Assembly: GCA_017645255.1 (NCBI GenBank)
Contig: JAGCPI010000005.1
Location: 1-9,812, forward strand
Source: a bacterium
Lineage (GTDB): Bacteria > Bacillota_I > Bacilli_A > Mycoplasmatales > Mycoplasmoidaceae
Length of the DNA: 9,812 nucleotides
Direction: 5' to 3'
The notes under the pieces were generated by a model that had not been told where the DNA came from, did not search any database, and saw nothing but the letters and a program-made list of their open reading frames with translations. The translations under genes and the position numbers were made by a program. The stretch's first letter is position 1. The number at the start of each line of letters is the position of its first letter. Shown piece after piece: positions 1-6,351 of the stretch.

Positions 1-142
1 AACCTAAAAGTATTTAAACCAGGTAATAATTTCTTTTAATGACTTATTTTGTGATTAACTTTTACTTAATTTTACCAAGCAAATAAAAAAAGTCCCTTTT
101 TCCCTATTGATAAAAAGCAAATTAAAAATAAATATACATATT

Positions 143-173
143 AAACCGGGACATTAAAATTGGACAATAATTC
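143..173 (+). repeat. IS left terminal inverted repeat
   Basis: Pairs with 1434-1464 on the opposite strand with four mismatches over 31 bases. The inner edge runs into a stem-loop that precedes the transposase start. Confidence 0.9.
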
Positions 174-203
174 TTTCAAAGAAAGGAAGGATTATTGTTT
201 TTT
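164..203 (+). promoter_or_regulatory. Leader stem-loop with T-run at the IS left end
   Basis: ACAATAAT (164-171) pairs with ATTATTGT (191-198), and CTTTC (173-177) with GAAAG (181-185) inside it. A T-run follows up to the ATG at 204. The purine-rich GGAAGG (185-190), the only ribosome-binding candidate, lies within the structure. A transcript entering from outside would fold this hairpin, which looks like a terminator and/or a ribosome-site mask. Known ISs use such structures to block impinging transcription; its role here is inferred. Confidence 0.6.
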
Positions 204-1415
204 ATGTCCAAACAATTAAAACCAACTCAATGATTAAAACTATTTAGATTGTATGAATCTTTAGGCACTCCAGCAGTTTGAATTGAGTATGCAAAGTATA
301 AGAAATTAACTAACTCTAGTAAGGCATGATTTATCATAAAATACAGAAAATATTTAAGTCACAATAAGGATATGAATGCACTAATTTCGATGAGTGGTAA
401 ATCACCTAAAAAAGGCACCAAAGCAGGTCGTCCTAAAAAGGATCAAACTAAACATGAAATTTGAAAGAAATTCATCGACGAAGTAGGAGATGATGAACTT
501 GCAAATTTGTTAAGTGATTTAGTTGATAATGGGGATGAAGAGCTGATCAAAAAGATTAAAGAAATTTCTAAAAAAACTAAACTCTCATCCCGAGAAACTG
601 CTATCATTTTGAACGTATCAAAATCAACAATTTGTAATCTTAGAAATAGCAAAATTGCACCTAAGAAATCTCAATCAAGAAAAGAATGACTTCATAAAGC
701 AGTCTATGATCTATTCATAAAAAATGAATATCGTTGCGGTCGTAGGCCAATGGCACAATTAATGTTTAAAATTAACAAATATGCTATTTCTGACCGTCAA
801 ATAGGTCGAATAATGAAGCAAAATAACCTATTTTGCAAAATTAGAGAACCTCGCAAGATTCCTGAAATCAAGAATACCTCTTTCTTAATTAATGATTTAG
901 TGCAAAGAGATTTTGACAATCTATTCCATGAATTTGAAATTTTAGCTACTGATGTCACTTATATCATTGGAACGTATGATGCAAAAGAAAAGCATGTTTA
1001 TCTTTCAGTTGTGATAAGTCATAAAACTAAAGAAATTTTGGGATGAAAATTGTCAATGTGTAATGACACTAATTTAGTTATTCAATCATTTAATTCAATT
1101 AAAAATAAACCTGCAATTGCCATTGTTCATTCTGATCATGGTGCTCCATATACATCAGCTTATTTTGATGAAATGCTTCAAGAAAATAATTGAATCCAAT
1201 CAATGTCAAGAATCGGCAATTGTCTTGACAATCGAGTAGTTGAATTCTGATTCAGTATTTTAAAAACTGAACTAATTTCTAAACTTGATATTAAGCATAT
1301 GTCATTCGAAGAATTAGAACAAGCCATTGCTAATTACATTGATTATTACAATAATGTTCGAATTCAAGAAAAATTGAACTGAATGAGTCCAGTTCAATTT
1401 AGAAATCAATTATAA
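204..1415 (+). CDS. IS3-family transposase, single ORF, DDE type
   Basis: This enzyme cuts and joins the IS ends. The frame is open from ATG 204 to TAA 1413-1415 (403 aa) with UGA as Trp. Residues 1-170 correspond to the DNA-binding OrfA part: a basic KAGRPKK stretch near residue 82, then a helix-turn-helix-like segment around 138-158 (SSRETAIILNVSKSTICNLR). The C-terminal half is the rve/DDE integrase core. D250 lies in ATDVTY, D311 in VHSDHGAPYTS, and E347 after the NCLDNRVVE motif, giving a D-60-D-35-E spacing typical of IS3. The C-terminal YNNVRIQEKLNW segment matches the usual 'YN..R.h..L...P' tail. OrfA and OrfB are fused, so no -1 frameshift is needed. GGAAGG lies 13 bases before the ATG, inside a leader hairpin. 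No disabling mutation is visible. Confidence 0.93.
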
Positions 1416-1433
1416 TAAAAAAACACGAAATTT

Positions 1434-1464
1434 GAATTTTTGTCCAAATTTCATGTCCCAGTTT
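1434..1464 (-). repeat. IS right terminal inverted repeat
   Basis: Reverse-complement partner of 143-173. It partly overlaps a small stem-loop (GAAATTT...AAATTTC, about 1425-1451) just after the transposase stop. The same right-end sequence recurs in diverged form at 8295-8325. Confidence 0.9.
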
Positions 1465-1494
1465 AAAATTCTCCTATTTCTTGTATAATTTTCT

Positions 1495-1529
1495 CGAATT
1501 ACAAGTGTTGCACTTGAACTTGCAATTCG
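1495..1529. other. Imperfect hairpin between the IS and the membrane gene
   Basis: CGAATTACAAGT (1495-1506) pairs with ACTTGCAATTCG (1518-1529) with one mismatch and an 11-nt loop. It lies beyond the stop of the minus-strand gene at 1541 but has no T-run on that strand. It may be part of the gene's 3' untranslated region. Confidence 0.45.
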
Positions 1530-1531
1530 GG

Positions 1532-1566
1532 AGCAAGGGATTATTGTTGATCACCTTGCTTTTTTT
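1532..1566 (+). terminator. Rho-independent terminator (plus strand) overlapping the end of the 181-aa gene
   Basis: AGCAAGG (1532-1538) pairs with CCTTGCT (1554-1560), followed on the plus strand by six T (1561-1566). It would stop transcripts leaving the IS before they run antisense through the membrane genes. The minus-strand stop codon 1541-1543 lies in its loop. On the minus strand the T-run is missing. Confidence 0.55.
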
Positions 1567-2086
1567 GTCATCATTCCCCTTGGTTAAATGGATTATTTTG
1601 ATCAGGTGTTTCATTGACAAAGTATGGTTCATTTTTGCTTACTTTTTCTTTTGCTTCCTTGATTAATTTCTTCATTGAAATAATGCATCAAATACAAAAA
1701 GGAATGCCAATGATTGGTAAAATCCCCGCACAAAAATACATACCTTGGTTAATGTTTGCTAATTTAACTCGTAATCGATAAGGCATTGGCATGCTGATGC
1801 TGATGCGTTGGCTGCGATTGTAAAAGACGGAGGCAGGAATTGCTAGTAAGCAATAAATTGCTAATAAGATTCCAAAGGCAGTTCAATAACTAGCAACATG
1901 GTACGGATCAATTACACATAAGCAAATAATAAAAATGATTAAATCAATGGAGCAAATAATTCCAATGCCAAATATTCAAAAAAGATTTTTGTAAATTTTT
2001 TCAAAATTAATAATTCCTTGTTCGGGAGTAATAGGTGGGAGGTTCATTCAAGGGTTAATTCGTGGTTGTGATCGAAACATCTTCAT
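1541..2086 (-). CDS. Three-helix membrane protein of unknown function (left paralogue)
   Basis: The 181-aa frame opens at ATG 2086 and ends at TAA 1541, with several UGA Trp codons (for example the EWW near residues 171-173). Hydrophobic segments at about residues 35-59, 65-89 and 115-138 predict three membrane helices. There is a polar Pro-rich N-terminus and a charged C-terminal tail. It is clearly homologous to the 192-aa protein at 8735-9313. Shared landmarks are INPW/VNPW near residue 12, NINQG (111-115), EKVSKNEP.FVN (147-158) and NPFN near 165. An in-frame ATG at 2080 is a possible alternative start. I prefer 2086 because the weak AGGT lies at the same distance as in the paralogue. It is downstream of a 65-aa membrane gene and a degraded tRNA in the same direction. 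I do not recognise the family, and no function can be inferred. Confidence 0.85.
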
Positions 2087-2123
2087 TGTTATATACCTAT
2101 TTATTACTGTGATTACTTATTTG

Positions 2124-2150
2124 CTCTTATCATTTTTTGTTGAGAGCAAG
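2124..2150 (-). promoter_or_regulatory. Hairpin in the leader of the 181-aa gene
   Basis: On the minus strand TTGCTCT...AGAGCAA form a 7-bp stem about 40 bases before the start at 2086. It lies in the 170-nt gap after the 65-aa gene. It could be a regulatory or processing structure; there is no direct evidence of function. Confidence 0.35.
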
Positions 2151-2259
2151 TAGAGTGCTTTTAATGATCAGATCGCAAACAATTTAAACAATAAAATTGT
2201 TGTACTAAGATTGCTATAAGAGAAAGCACCCTAATTTAATTATTTAAAATTGTTTAACC

Positions 2260-2457
2260 TTATAGTCTTTCTAGTGTTTCTTGGTGTGATTGTTGAATTT
2301 GTTGGCCATAGTATTCGTTAATGGTCCGATTATAGTTGCTCTTGGCAACAATATAATAAATAATTAAAATCAAACCAAGAAGCGGAATAATAAATAAAAA
2401 GATAATTCCAAAAACTAATGCCGCCGTGCTTGGTGGTTGGGGTTGATACGCTAGCAT
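2260..2457 (-). CDS. Small single-helix membrane protein
   Basis: This is a 65-aa protein from ATG 2457 to TAA. A short Pro/Gln-rich N-terminus (MLAYQPQPPSTAA) is followed by one long hydrophobic helix (about residues 13-38). The C-terminal tail is polar and Gln-rich (YYGQQIQQSHQETLERL). The ribosome site is weak (AAAGAAG, some 15 bases upstream). It is supported as a real gene by its counterpart in the right-hand block (9393-9500), which keeps the IILLFF...LILIIYYI helix and the DNA string CCGTGCTTGGTG. In both blocks the small gene lies between a tRNA-Arg-like gene and a three-helix membrane gene. The pair may act together in the membrane, but this rests only on the conserved order. The family is not recognised. 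Confidence 0.72.
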   Translation of the reverse strand: MLAYQPQPPSTAALVFGIIFLFIIPLLGLILIIYYIVAKSNYNRTINEYYGQQIQQSHQETLERL

Positions 2458-2526
2458 AAATAATATTCATCTTCTTTACTTGATTTTATATTAATTTAAA
2501 AATAGAAAAAAATAGGAATAAAAGAA

Positions 2527-2548
2527 GATTTGGTTGCAAGAACAAATC
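2527..2548 (-). terminator. Weak, probably decayed terminator after the degenerate tRNA
   Basis: GATTTG and CAAATC (2527-2532 / 2543-2548) form a 6-bp stem, about 11 bases past the tRNA-like 3' end. The T-rich stretches beside it are broken. The strong terminator at 9579-9603 occupies the same position in the right block. Confidence 0.35.
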
Positions 2549-2559
2549 ATTTTTATTTA

Positions 2560-2634
2560 TGGCACGGCATCCAGTGCTTAAGCTTGTAACCCTTAACTGA
2601 AGGTTAATGCTCTATCCAACTGAGCTCATGCCAC
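2560..2634 (-). pseudogene. Degenerate tRNA-Arg-like gene
   Basis: The 75-nt minus-strand segment keeps a tRNA outline: a GTGGCAT/ATGCCGT acceptor (two G-U pairs), an intact D-arm identical to that of tRNA-Arg at 9611-9687, and an encoded CCA. It lacks two essentials. The anticodon stem TTAAC/GTTAA closes a 5-nt loop (CTTCA) instead of 7. The T-arm has lost the TTC and two or three of its five pairs (ACAAG against ACTGG, loop CTTAAGC). A 2-nt loss from CTTCTAA would explain the loop and would make the ancestor tRNA-Arg(UCU), but that is inference. Forcing a 7-nt loop gives TTC (Glu) with C at position 33, which is unlikely to work. It shares an A52-C62 mismatch with the tRNA at 9611-9687, which supports a common origin. 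Confidence 0.75.
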
Positions 2635-2997
2635 ATCTTTGATACTTTGGAAGTATCTATAAAAATTGAATATTTTTTCGTAAATATTAATTATTTTGCT
2701 TTTTTTGTTGGCTTTGTTTTAATAAAACAATTCTGGAAATGAATGAAATTTAAAGTTTGATATTCAAAAATTAGTCTTTAATTAAAGACAGCATCTATAT
2801 TTACGCTAGTTATGAATTATTGATCTATAACTTGTTGTTGTTTATCTAGTTGCATGTTATTTTTTTTAAAGTTATTAAACACCTTAATTCATTTGTATCG
2901 TTTATAAAAAAACCATTGTAATTACTAACTTTAAATATTTGAATTATTAGTGAATACATTCTTATTGAATTAGATGTTTAGTTATAGTAATCTCTTT

Positions 2998-3056
2998 CTT
3001 GCGTTAGCAAAAAACCTAACACAAGACGCATTCTTGATTAACTTACAATCAAGAAT
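2998..3056. other. Tandem hairpins
   Basis: CTTGCGTTAG (2998-3007) pairs with CTAACACAAG (3016-3025) with one mismatch. ATTCTTGATT (3030-3039) pairs perfectly with AATCAAGAAT (3047-3056), only four bases further on. Neither stem is followed by a clear T-run, so they do not look like simple terminators. They could be part of a structured RNA. Confidence 0.5.
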
Positions 3057-3300
3057 ACTTTATTAAAAAATCTACATTCCCCATCAATTTATGATCTTTT
3101 CACCAAGTAATAAAGCAAACAATAAATAATTATCGAAAAATAAAAAATGAAGTGAACTAGTTACCTTGGAATTAACAGTTAGTTAAATAAATTTTAGGTG
3201 CTTTCACGGTTTTAGATTTTAAAGAATTTATTTTTAGTTTTGATTGATAATGATAATTGCTTAGTTATCATCATAGTTTACTAAAACATCTCAACCTTTT

Positions 3301-3346
3301 GATTTTTTATTAATTTTGTAAATAAAAAATCTAAATGAAGTATAAT
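3301..3346 (+). promoter_or_regulatory. Hairpin followed by a TATAAT -10 candidate
   Basis: GATTTTTTATT (3301-3311) pairs with AATAAAAAATC (3321-3331). TATAAT at 3341-3346 is a consensus -10 box. TTGTAA at 3316-3321 could be a -35 at 19-bp spacing but lies in the hairpin. If used, it gives a leader of about 320 nt before the 473-aa gene. Confidence 0.35.
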
Positions 3347-3455
3347 ATAAATCCCTTCCAAAAATTTATTTTATTGTTTTACATTTAAACTTTATTAATT
3401 TTGTTTTGCTTAAATTCATTTAGGTCAAATCCATCTTAATTGAGTTCGTTCATCA

Positions 3456-3478
3456 ATAAGCATTTGCAAAATGCTTAT
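3456..3478. other. Perfect 10-bp hairpin with 3-nt loop
   Basis: ATAAGCATTT (3456-3465) pairs with AAATGCTTAT (3469-3478). No T-run follows, so it is more likely a leader-RNA structure or protein site than a terminator. Confidence 0.5.
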
Positions 3479-3507
3479 CTAGTTATTTCCAAATAATTAA
3501 TATAGAA

Positions 3508-3559
3508 AGGATAAAAAATATTTTTAATGCCACTAGTGACATTAAGAATTTTTTATCTT
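3508..3559 (+). promoter_or_regulatory. Long leader stem-loop overlapping a short ORF
   Basis: AGGATAAAAAAT... (from 3508) pairs with ...ATTTTTTATCTT (ending 3559). It makes about 20 pairs with a two-base bulge and a few mismatches around a CTAG loop. The 5' arm starts in the AGAAAGG ribosome site (3504-3510) and spans the ATG at 3527. Folding would hide both, which suggests translational or attenuation control upstream of the 473-aa gene. This is inferred from structure only. Confidence 0.45.
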
Positions 3560-3577
3560 CCTTCTGGTGATAATTAA
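3527..3577 (+). CDS. Possible 16-codon leader peptide
   Basis: ATG 3527 to TAA 3575 would encode MPLVTLRIFYLPSGDN. It is preceded by TATAGAAAGGATAAA, very like the TATAGAAAGGTAAAT before the 473-aa gene at 3653-3667, though its 16-base spacing to the ATG is long. It lies inside the 3508-3559 stem-loop. It may be a regulatory leader ORF, or the start of a decayed duplicate of the downstream gene's 5' region. Confidence 0.25.
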   Translation: MPLVTLRIFYLPSGDN

Positions 3578-3673
3578 AGAAATCTTAATTTACTTTTACA
3601 AGATGTTAATCAATTATTAACATTCATTTTTAAACCCCATTAAATTAAAAATATAGAAAGGTAAATAATAATT

Positions 3674-5095
3674 ATGCAAGAATTAGATTTAAACTTTAAA
3701 GTTGACAATAATGAACAAGCAATTATCGAAAATGCAATTTCAACAATCATTGAAAAAGAAGTTAGCAAAACTAACGATTTAAGTTATTGAACTGATATTA
3801 AAGTTAATTTTGATGACAAAAATGGAATTATTGAAATCATTAATATGGCTAGTGACCTTAAGTTAGATGCTTGTGATGGAGATTGAAGTGGTCATAAAAC
3901 TAAAGCAAATCAAAATTACATCAATGCCATTCGTTTTCTTCAAGCTCATGAAATTGATCTTACGTTTACTACTAGTAATGGTGTTTTTAAACCAATTATT
4001 AATGAAAACACCAAAGCAAAAAAAATTAAATATAGTTTATTCGATAATATTGAATCTAATGAAGAAGAAACTAATAATAACCAACATACAGTAATAACAA
4101 TTAAAAACTTCCCCACTCAATTCAATCTAGCAAAATTAATAAAAAACATTAAATTGAACTTTGCCTTCTTGCAAGATTGAAAACAAAAAATTCCTACTAA
4201 GTATGGTTATGTTTTAATTCCCAATAAAAATTGTAGTCACGCAATTTATGTGAATGGAATCAGAAATGAAATTTTCAGTAAAAATAATTTGTTTGATGAA
4301 AAATTTACCCTTGCATATGACTTTGAAGAAGAATCTTTTCCGGTGCCTTATTTTTATTCATTCTGGGGCGAAAAGATGAGCGATTTACTTAAAGAAAGTT
4401 TAGAATCATTACCTAAAAAAGACAAACTTATAATTTACCGCGATTTATTAAGTAATTATCGTAGTAATGAATGATTCTATCTTGCTAAAAAAGACATTCT
4501 TAAATGAGTAAATAAGTTTGCTCCCAATGATTATTTACTAGACGATGACGATCATGAAATAGAAACTGGTACAGATCGCCTATCTGATTATAAAGATATC
4601 ATCAAACAAGCAAATAAAACGATTATTTCTTCCTATGAACCTGATGATTTACCTTCTAATTGTCAAATTAAAACATACAACGAATTTATTGATGAATATG
4701 AATTAAGTCATTGCAAGAAATATTTTACTGTTAATGATTTAACTTCTAAACAACGTTTAAATTGACTAACTTGACTAGCTTTTTGAGATTATACAAGCAA
4801 AAATGATCCTAACATTGGTCATGGTTTAAAAAATGCTCAAATCACAAAAATTGATTTCAAGATTAGCAAACTACAAAAAACTAAATATTTAGTAATTAAA
4901 AAAAGTCAATTAATAATTATTGATCTTAGTTGCCTTGATGATATTTATGACCTAATGGTTCAAATTCAAGAAGCAATTAATGATTTGATGTATGATCCAG
5001 GTTGAAATTTTGAATGTAGTTGTTATAACCAAAGTGATTGACAACATGCATTATATGATTATTTAGTTTACACCTATAAATCTAAATTCAATTAA
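3674..5095 (+). CDS. 473-aa protein of unknown function; possible decayed GHKL-ATPase-like fold; paralogue of 6732-8141
   Basis: ATG 3674 follows AGAAAGG (3655-3661, 12 bases away). The frame is open to TAA 5093 with about ten UGA Trp codons. There is no signal peptide or membrane helix, so it is probably cytoplasmic. Visible landmarks in order are an N-terminal helix (about 16-32), the strand GIIEIINMASDL (52-62), GDWSGHKTKANQ (69-80) and TVITIKNF near residue 140. These are followed by GYVLIPNK, IYVNGI (191-196), FTLAYDF (211-217) and KKDKLIIY (248-255). The IINxAsxL / K-T / 'YVNG' / 'YD' order recalls GHKL (HATPase) proteins of the T4 rIIA-like type, but the N-box Asn and the Gly-rich lid are not evident. 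That assignment is my inference from remembered family patterns. The same landmarks, at offsets of 8-11 residues, are in the 469-aa protein. A small coiled-coil gene follows 32 bases downstream and is probably cotranscribed. Confidence 0.9.
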
Positions 5096-5127
5096 ACATT
5101 AAAAAACAAAAAAAGAAGGTAATAATC

Positions 5128-5367
5128 ATGCACAAACAACATTCTTTGCTAGATACCATTATTGATTTAGTTACATTTATTTCTTATTTAACCAAGCATT
5201 TACATTCCAATTCATTTGCAATTAAGCAAGAAAAATTACAGCAAGCTCAAATGCGATTAAATAATCAAATTCACAAAGAAAAATTAAGATTAATTAAGGT
5301 ACATTTATTGCAACAAAAAATCAAAAAACAAAGGGAGACAGATACACTTTTTTATGTCTCCCAATAG
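5128..5367 (+). CDS. 79-aa basic coiled-coil-like protein
   Basis: ATG 5128 has a good ribosome site (AGAAGG, 5114-5119, 8 bases away) and lies 32 bases after the 473-aa gene, so the two look like one operon. Residues 1-28 are mixed hydrophobic (LLDTIIDLVTFISYLTKHL). From about residue 32 to 70 the protein is rich in Lys, Gln and Leu with heptad-like spacing (KQEKLQQAQMRLNNQIHKEK). This suggests a short helix and a positively charged coiled coil. A nucleic-acid-binding or partner-binding role is possible but not shown. The final codons overlap an 8-bp hairpin (5333-5362). There is no copy after the paralogous 469-aa gene. The family is not recognised. Confidence 0.75.
   Translation: MHKQHSLLDTIIDLVTFISYLTKHLHSNSFAIKQEKLQQAQMRLNNQIHKEKLRLIKVHLLQQKIKKQRETDTLFYVSQ
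5333..5362. terminator. Hairpin overlapping the end of the 79-aa gene
   Basis: GGGAGACA (5333-5340) pairs perfectly with TGTCTCCC (5355-5362), and its G+C contrasts with the AT-rich surroundings. On the plus strand it is followed by AATAGTAATA, not a T-run. On the minus strand T-rich sequence follows. It may mark the operon's 3' end by stabilising or processing the transcript, or stop antisense transcription. Confidence 0.45.
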
Positions 5368-5416
5368 TAATATAATCCTAATCCCTTTAAATTTCCAGTC
5401 TCCTTTTTATTTTTTT

Positions 5417-5520
5417 AATTAACTAAGATTTTGATTAGTAATTGATTGTCAATTAAATGCCAATTTATCTTGCATGCCGTTATGCATGGATATTATAAAT
5501 TGGCAAAGTTAGTTGATTAG
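5417..5520. other. Nested inverted repeats (about 100 bp cruciform-like region)
   Basis: The outer arms AATTAACTAA (about 5418-5427) and TTAGTTGATT (about 5510-5519) match with one mismatch. The middle arms GCCAATTTAT (5459-5468) and ATAAATTGGC (5495-5504) are perfect. The inner arms TGCAT (5471-5475) and ATGCA (5482-5486) close around GCCGTT. TTAGTT/AACTAA form another small dyad just after. It lies between the 79-aa and 100-aa genes. Candidate roles are a structured RNA, a protein-binding site or an origin-like element; none is shown. Confidence 0.55.
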
Positions 5521-5584
5521 TTCTTAACAACTAATTAAACTACAGTAATAAGTAATAAAACAAATTAATTATTTTTAAATTCAG

Positions 5585-5629
5585 TCACAATTAAGCATAA
5601 TTGCGATTTTTTTCTATCACAATTAAGCA
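5585..5629. repeat. 13-bp direct repeat, possible operator
   Basis: TCACAATTAAGCA occurs at 5585-5597 and again at 5617-5629, with a 32-bp period (about three helical turns). The first copy continues into a small dyad (CAATTA...TAATTG) followed by a T-run (ATTTTTTT, 5606-5613), so it could also be a weak terminator. The second is followed by AAGCA/TGCTT. About 120-160 bases downstream is the 100-aa gene; a repressor-binding role is a guess. Confidence 0.45.
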
Positions 5630-5731
5630 GCATTGCTTCATTAGCAATTAATTCATAATTTGTTTTATAAACTGAGATTAAACCAATTTTCCTTGTTATC
5701 AAATTAATCATTTTTAAACAGAAAAATTATT

Positions 5732-5737
5732 AAGGAG
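5732..5737 (+). promoter_or_regulatory. Strong Shine-Dalgarno site
   Basis: AAGGAG, 8 bases before ATG 5746, is the closest to consensus in the window. It fixes the start of the 100-aa gene and suggests efficient translation. Confidence 0.75.
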
Positions 5738-5745
5738 AAAAAAAT

Positions 5746-6048
5746 ATGAAAACAATCATTGATAAAAATTTATTTAAAACACATAGAAGGGCAGTACAAG
5801 AAGAAGGCAATTGACAAATCAGAGCTGGGAACCTTAAAGTCAAAGGAGTAGTAGTCATAGTGTGACAAGTAGGAGTGATTGATGAAAAAGGGAAATTTGA
5901 ACCCTACTATACCGCACCTAATTTCGAATCCATTGCAAGCTGAATGGAAGCGAACCACTTTCATGTCACCGGCAAGAGCGACTGCGGTCCAGACGAATAT
6001 ACTGTAGATGCATATGAAGATGAGGGCTCTGATGGTTATATGCAATAA
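5746..6048 (+). CDS. 100-aa acidic-tailed protein of unknown function, G+C-richer than its surroundings
   Basis: ATG 5746 to TAA 6046 gives 100 residues. Three UGA Trp codons (residues 23, 40 and 66) and no UGG mean it was read, or has adapted, under code 4. There is a basic N-terminal part (KTHRRAVQEEG) and strand-like hydrophobic stretches (LKVKGVVVIVWQVGVI, about 31-46). A middle segment contains FEPYYTAPNF and SWMEANHFHVTGKSDCGPDE, and the tail is acidic (VDAYEDEGSDGYMQ). It has no membrane helix or signal peptide. Its second half is about 45-50% G+C by eye, far above its neighbours, which suggests recent transfer or special constraint. It has the best ribosome site in the window, its own spacer and a strong terminator 119 bases after the stop, so it is probably expressed alone. 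I do not recognise it. A small regulator, phage-like protein or toxin/antitoxin partner cannot be told apart here. Confidence 0.85.
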
Positions 6049-6166
6049 ATTTTTGATCAATTTTATTTTTTTATTTTGCCAAATATCTTAAAAGTATGTG
6101 AAAAATAATTGATTGGTAAATATTTAAGTACAGCAAAATCAAAAAACAAGAATTTGTAAATCATTT

Positions 6167-6202
6167 AAAAATAGCAAGTGCCCTAAAGTACTTGCTATTT
6201 TT
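6167..6202 (+). terminator. Strong rho-independent terminator of the 100-aa gene
   Basis: AAAAATAGCAAGT (6167-6179) pairs perfectly with ACTTGCTATTTTT (6190-6202), giving a 13-bp stem with a 10-nt loop that ends in T's. The A-run and T-run make it bidirectional. Confidence 0.85.
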
Positions 6203-6328
6203 AATTGCTAATTAAATAACCATTTTCTCAATATTTATTTTTTAACATGACAACTAAATATGATGGTAAAGCAATTTATAGGATAGCAACAGATTATTTC
6301 ATTTAAAAATTGTCAACTTTACTTCAAA

Positions 6329-6334
6329 TATAAT
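6329..6334 (+). promoter_or_regulatory. Candidate -10 box
   Basis: TATAAT, 17 bases before the ATG at 6352. TTGTCA at 6310-6315 is too close for a normal -35 (13 bp). It could drive the decayed frame that follows or the long leader of the 469-aa gene. Confidence 0.35.
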
Positions 6335-6351
6335 AAAGCAAAGAAACAATA

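Larger units (their letters stand above)
143..1464 (+). mobile_element. IS3-family (IS150-group-like) insertion sequence, apparently complete
   Basis: The element is bounded by imperfect inverted repeats at 143-173 and 1434-1464. These match at 27 of 31 positions (AAACCGGGACAT inward from the left, AAACTGGGACAT from the right), and the match can be extended by TT at each outer end. The interior is filled by one transposase gene on the same strand. A length of about 1.32 kb and a single-ORF layout resemble the mollicute elements IS1138 and IS1221 (family knowledge; not searched). I see no convincing 3-4 bp target duplication at the flanks. The intact triad and good repeats suggest a recent and possibly active copy. 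A truncated relative lies at 8295-8491. Confidence 0.93.
2635..3673. other. Long non-coding, hairpin-rich spacer
   Basis: About 1 kb with no ORF of convincing length on either strand; TAA and TAG are frequent even under code 4. It contains a series of dyads: 2641-2657 (GATACTT/AAGTATC), 2773-2788 (palindrome), 2998-3025 and 3030-3056 (tandem 10-bp stems), 3250-3271, 3301-3331, 3456-3478, 3508-3559 and 3603-3625. A TATAAT occurs at 3341-3346. It may be the leader region of the 473-aa gene, a hidden structured RNA, or decayed sequence. Confidence 0.7.

Noticed and set aside
443..652. Minus-strand 69-codon ORF
   Set aside because: Antisense to the transposase, whose domains and DDE triad are clear.
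135..1470. Target-site duplication around the IS
   Set aside because: Flanking bases (ATATT on the left, AAAATT on the right) do not give a clear identical 3-4 bp repeat at any sensible boundary.
1481..1666. Plus-strand 61-codon ORF
   Set aside because: Antisense to the 181-aa membrane gene, which is supported by a homologue; the plus frame has none.
2560..2634. Functional tRNA-Glu (TTC)
   Set aside because: Needs a 7-nt loop with C33, a mismatched stem and a broken T-arm; the decayed Arg reading explains more.
5770..6060. Minus-strand 96-codon ORF
   Set aside because: Fully antisense to the 100-aa gene, which has a strong ribosome site, UGA-Trp codons and a terminator; the antisense frame has no ribosome site.
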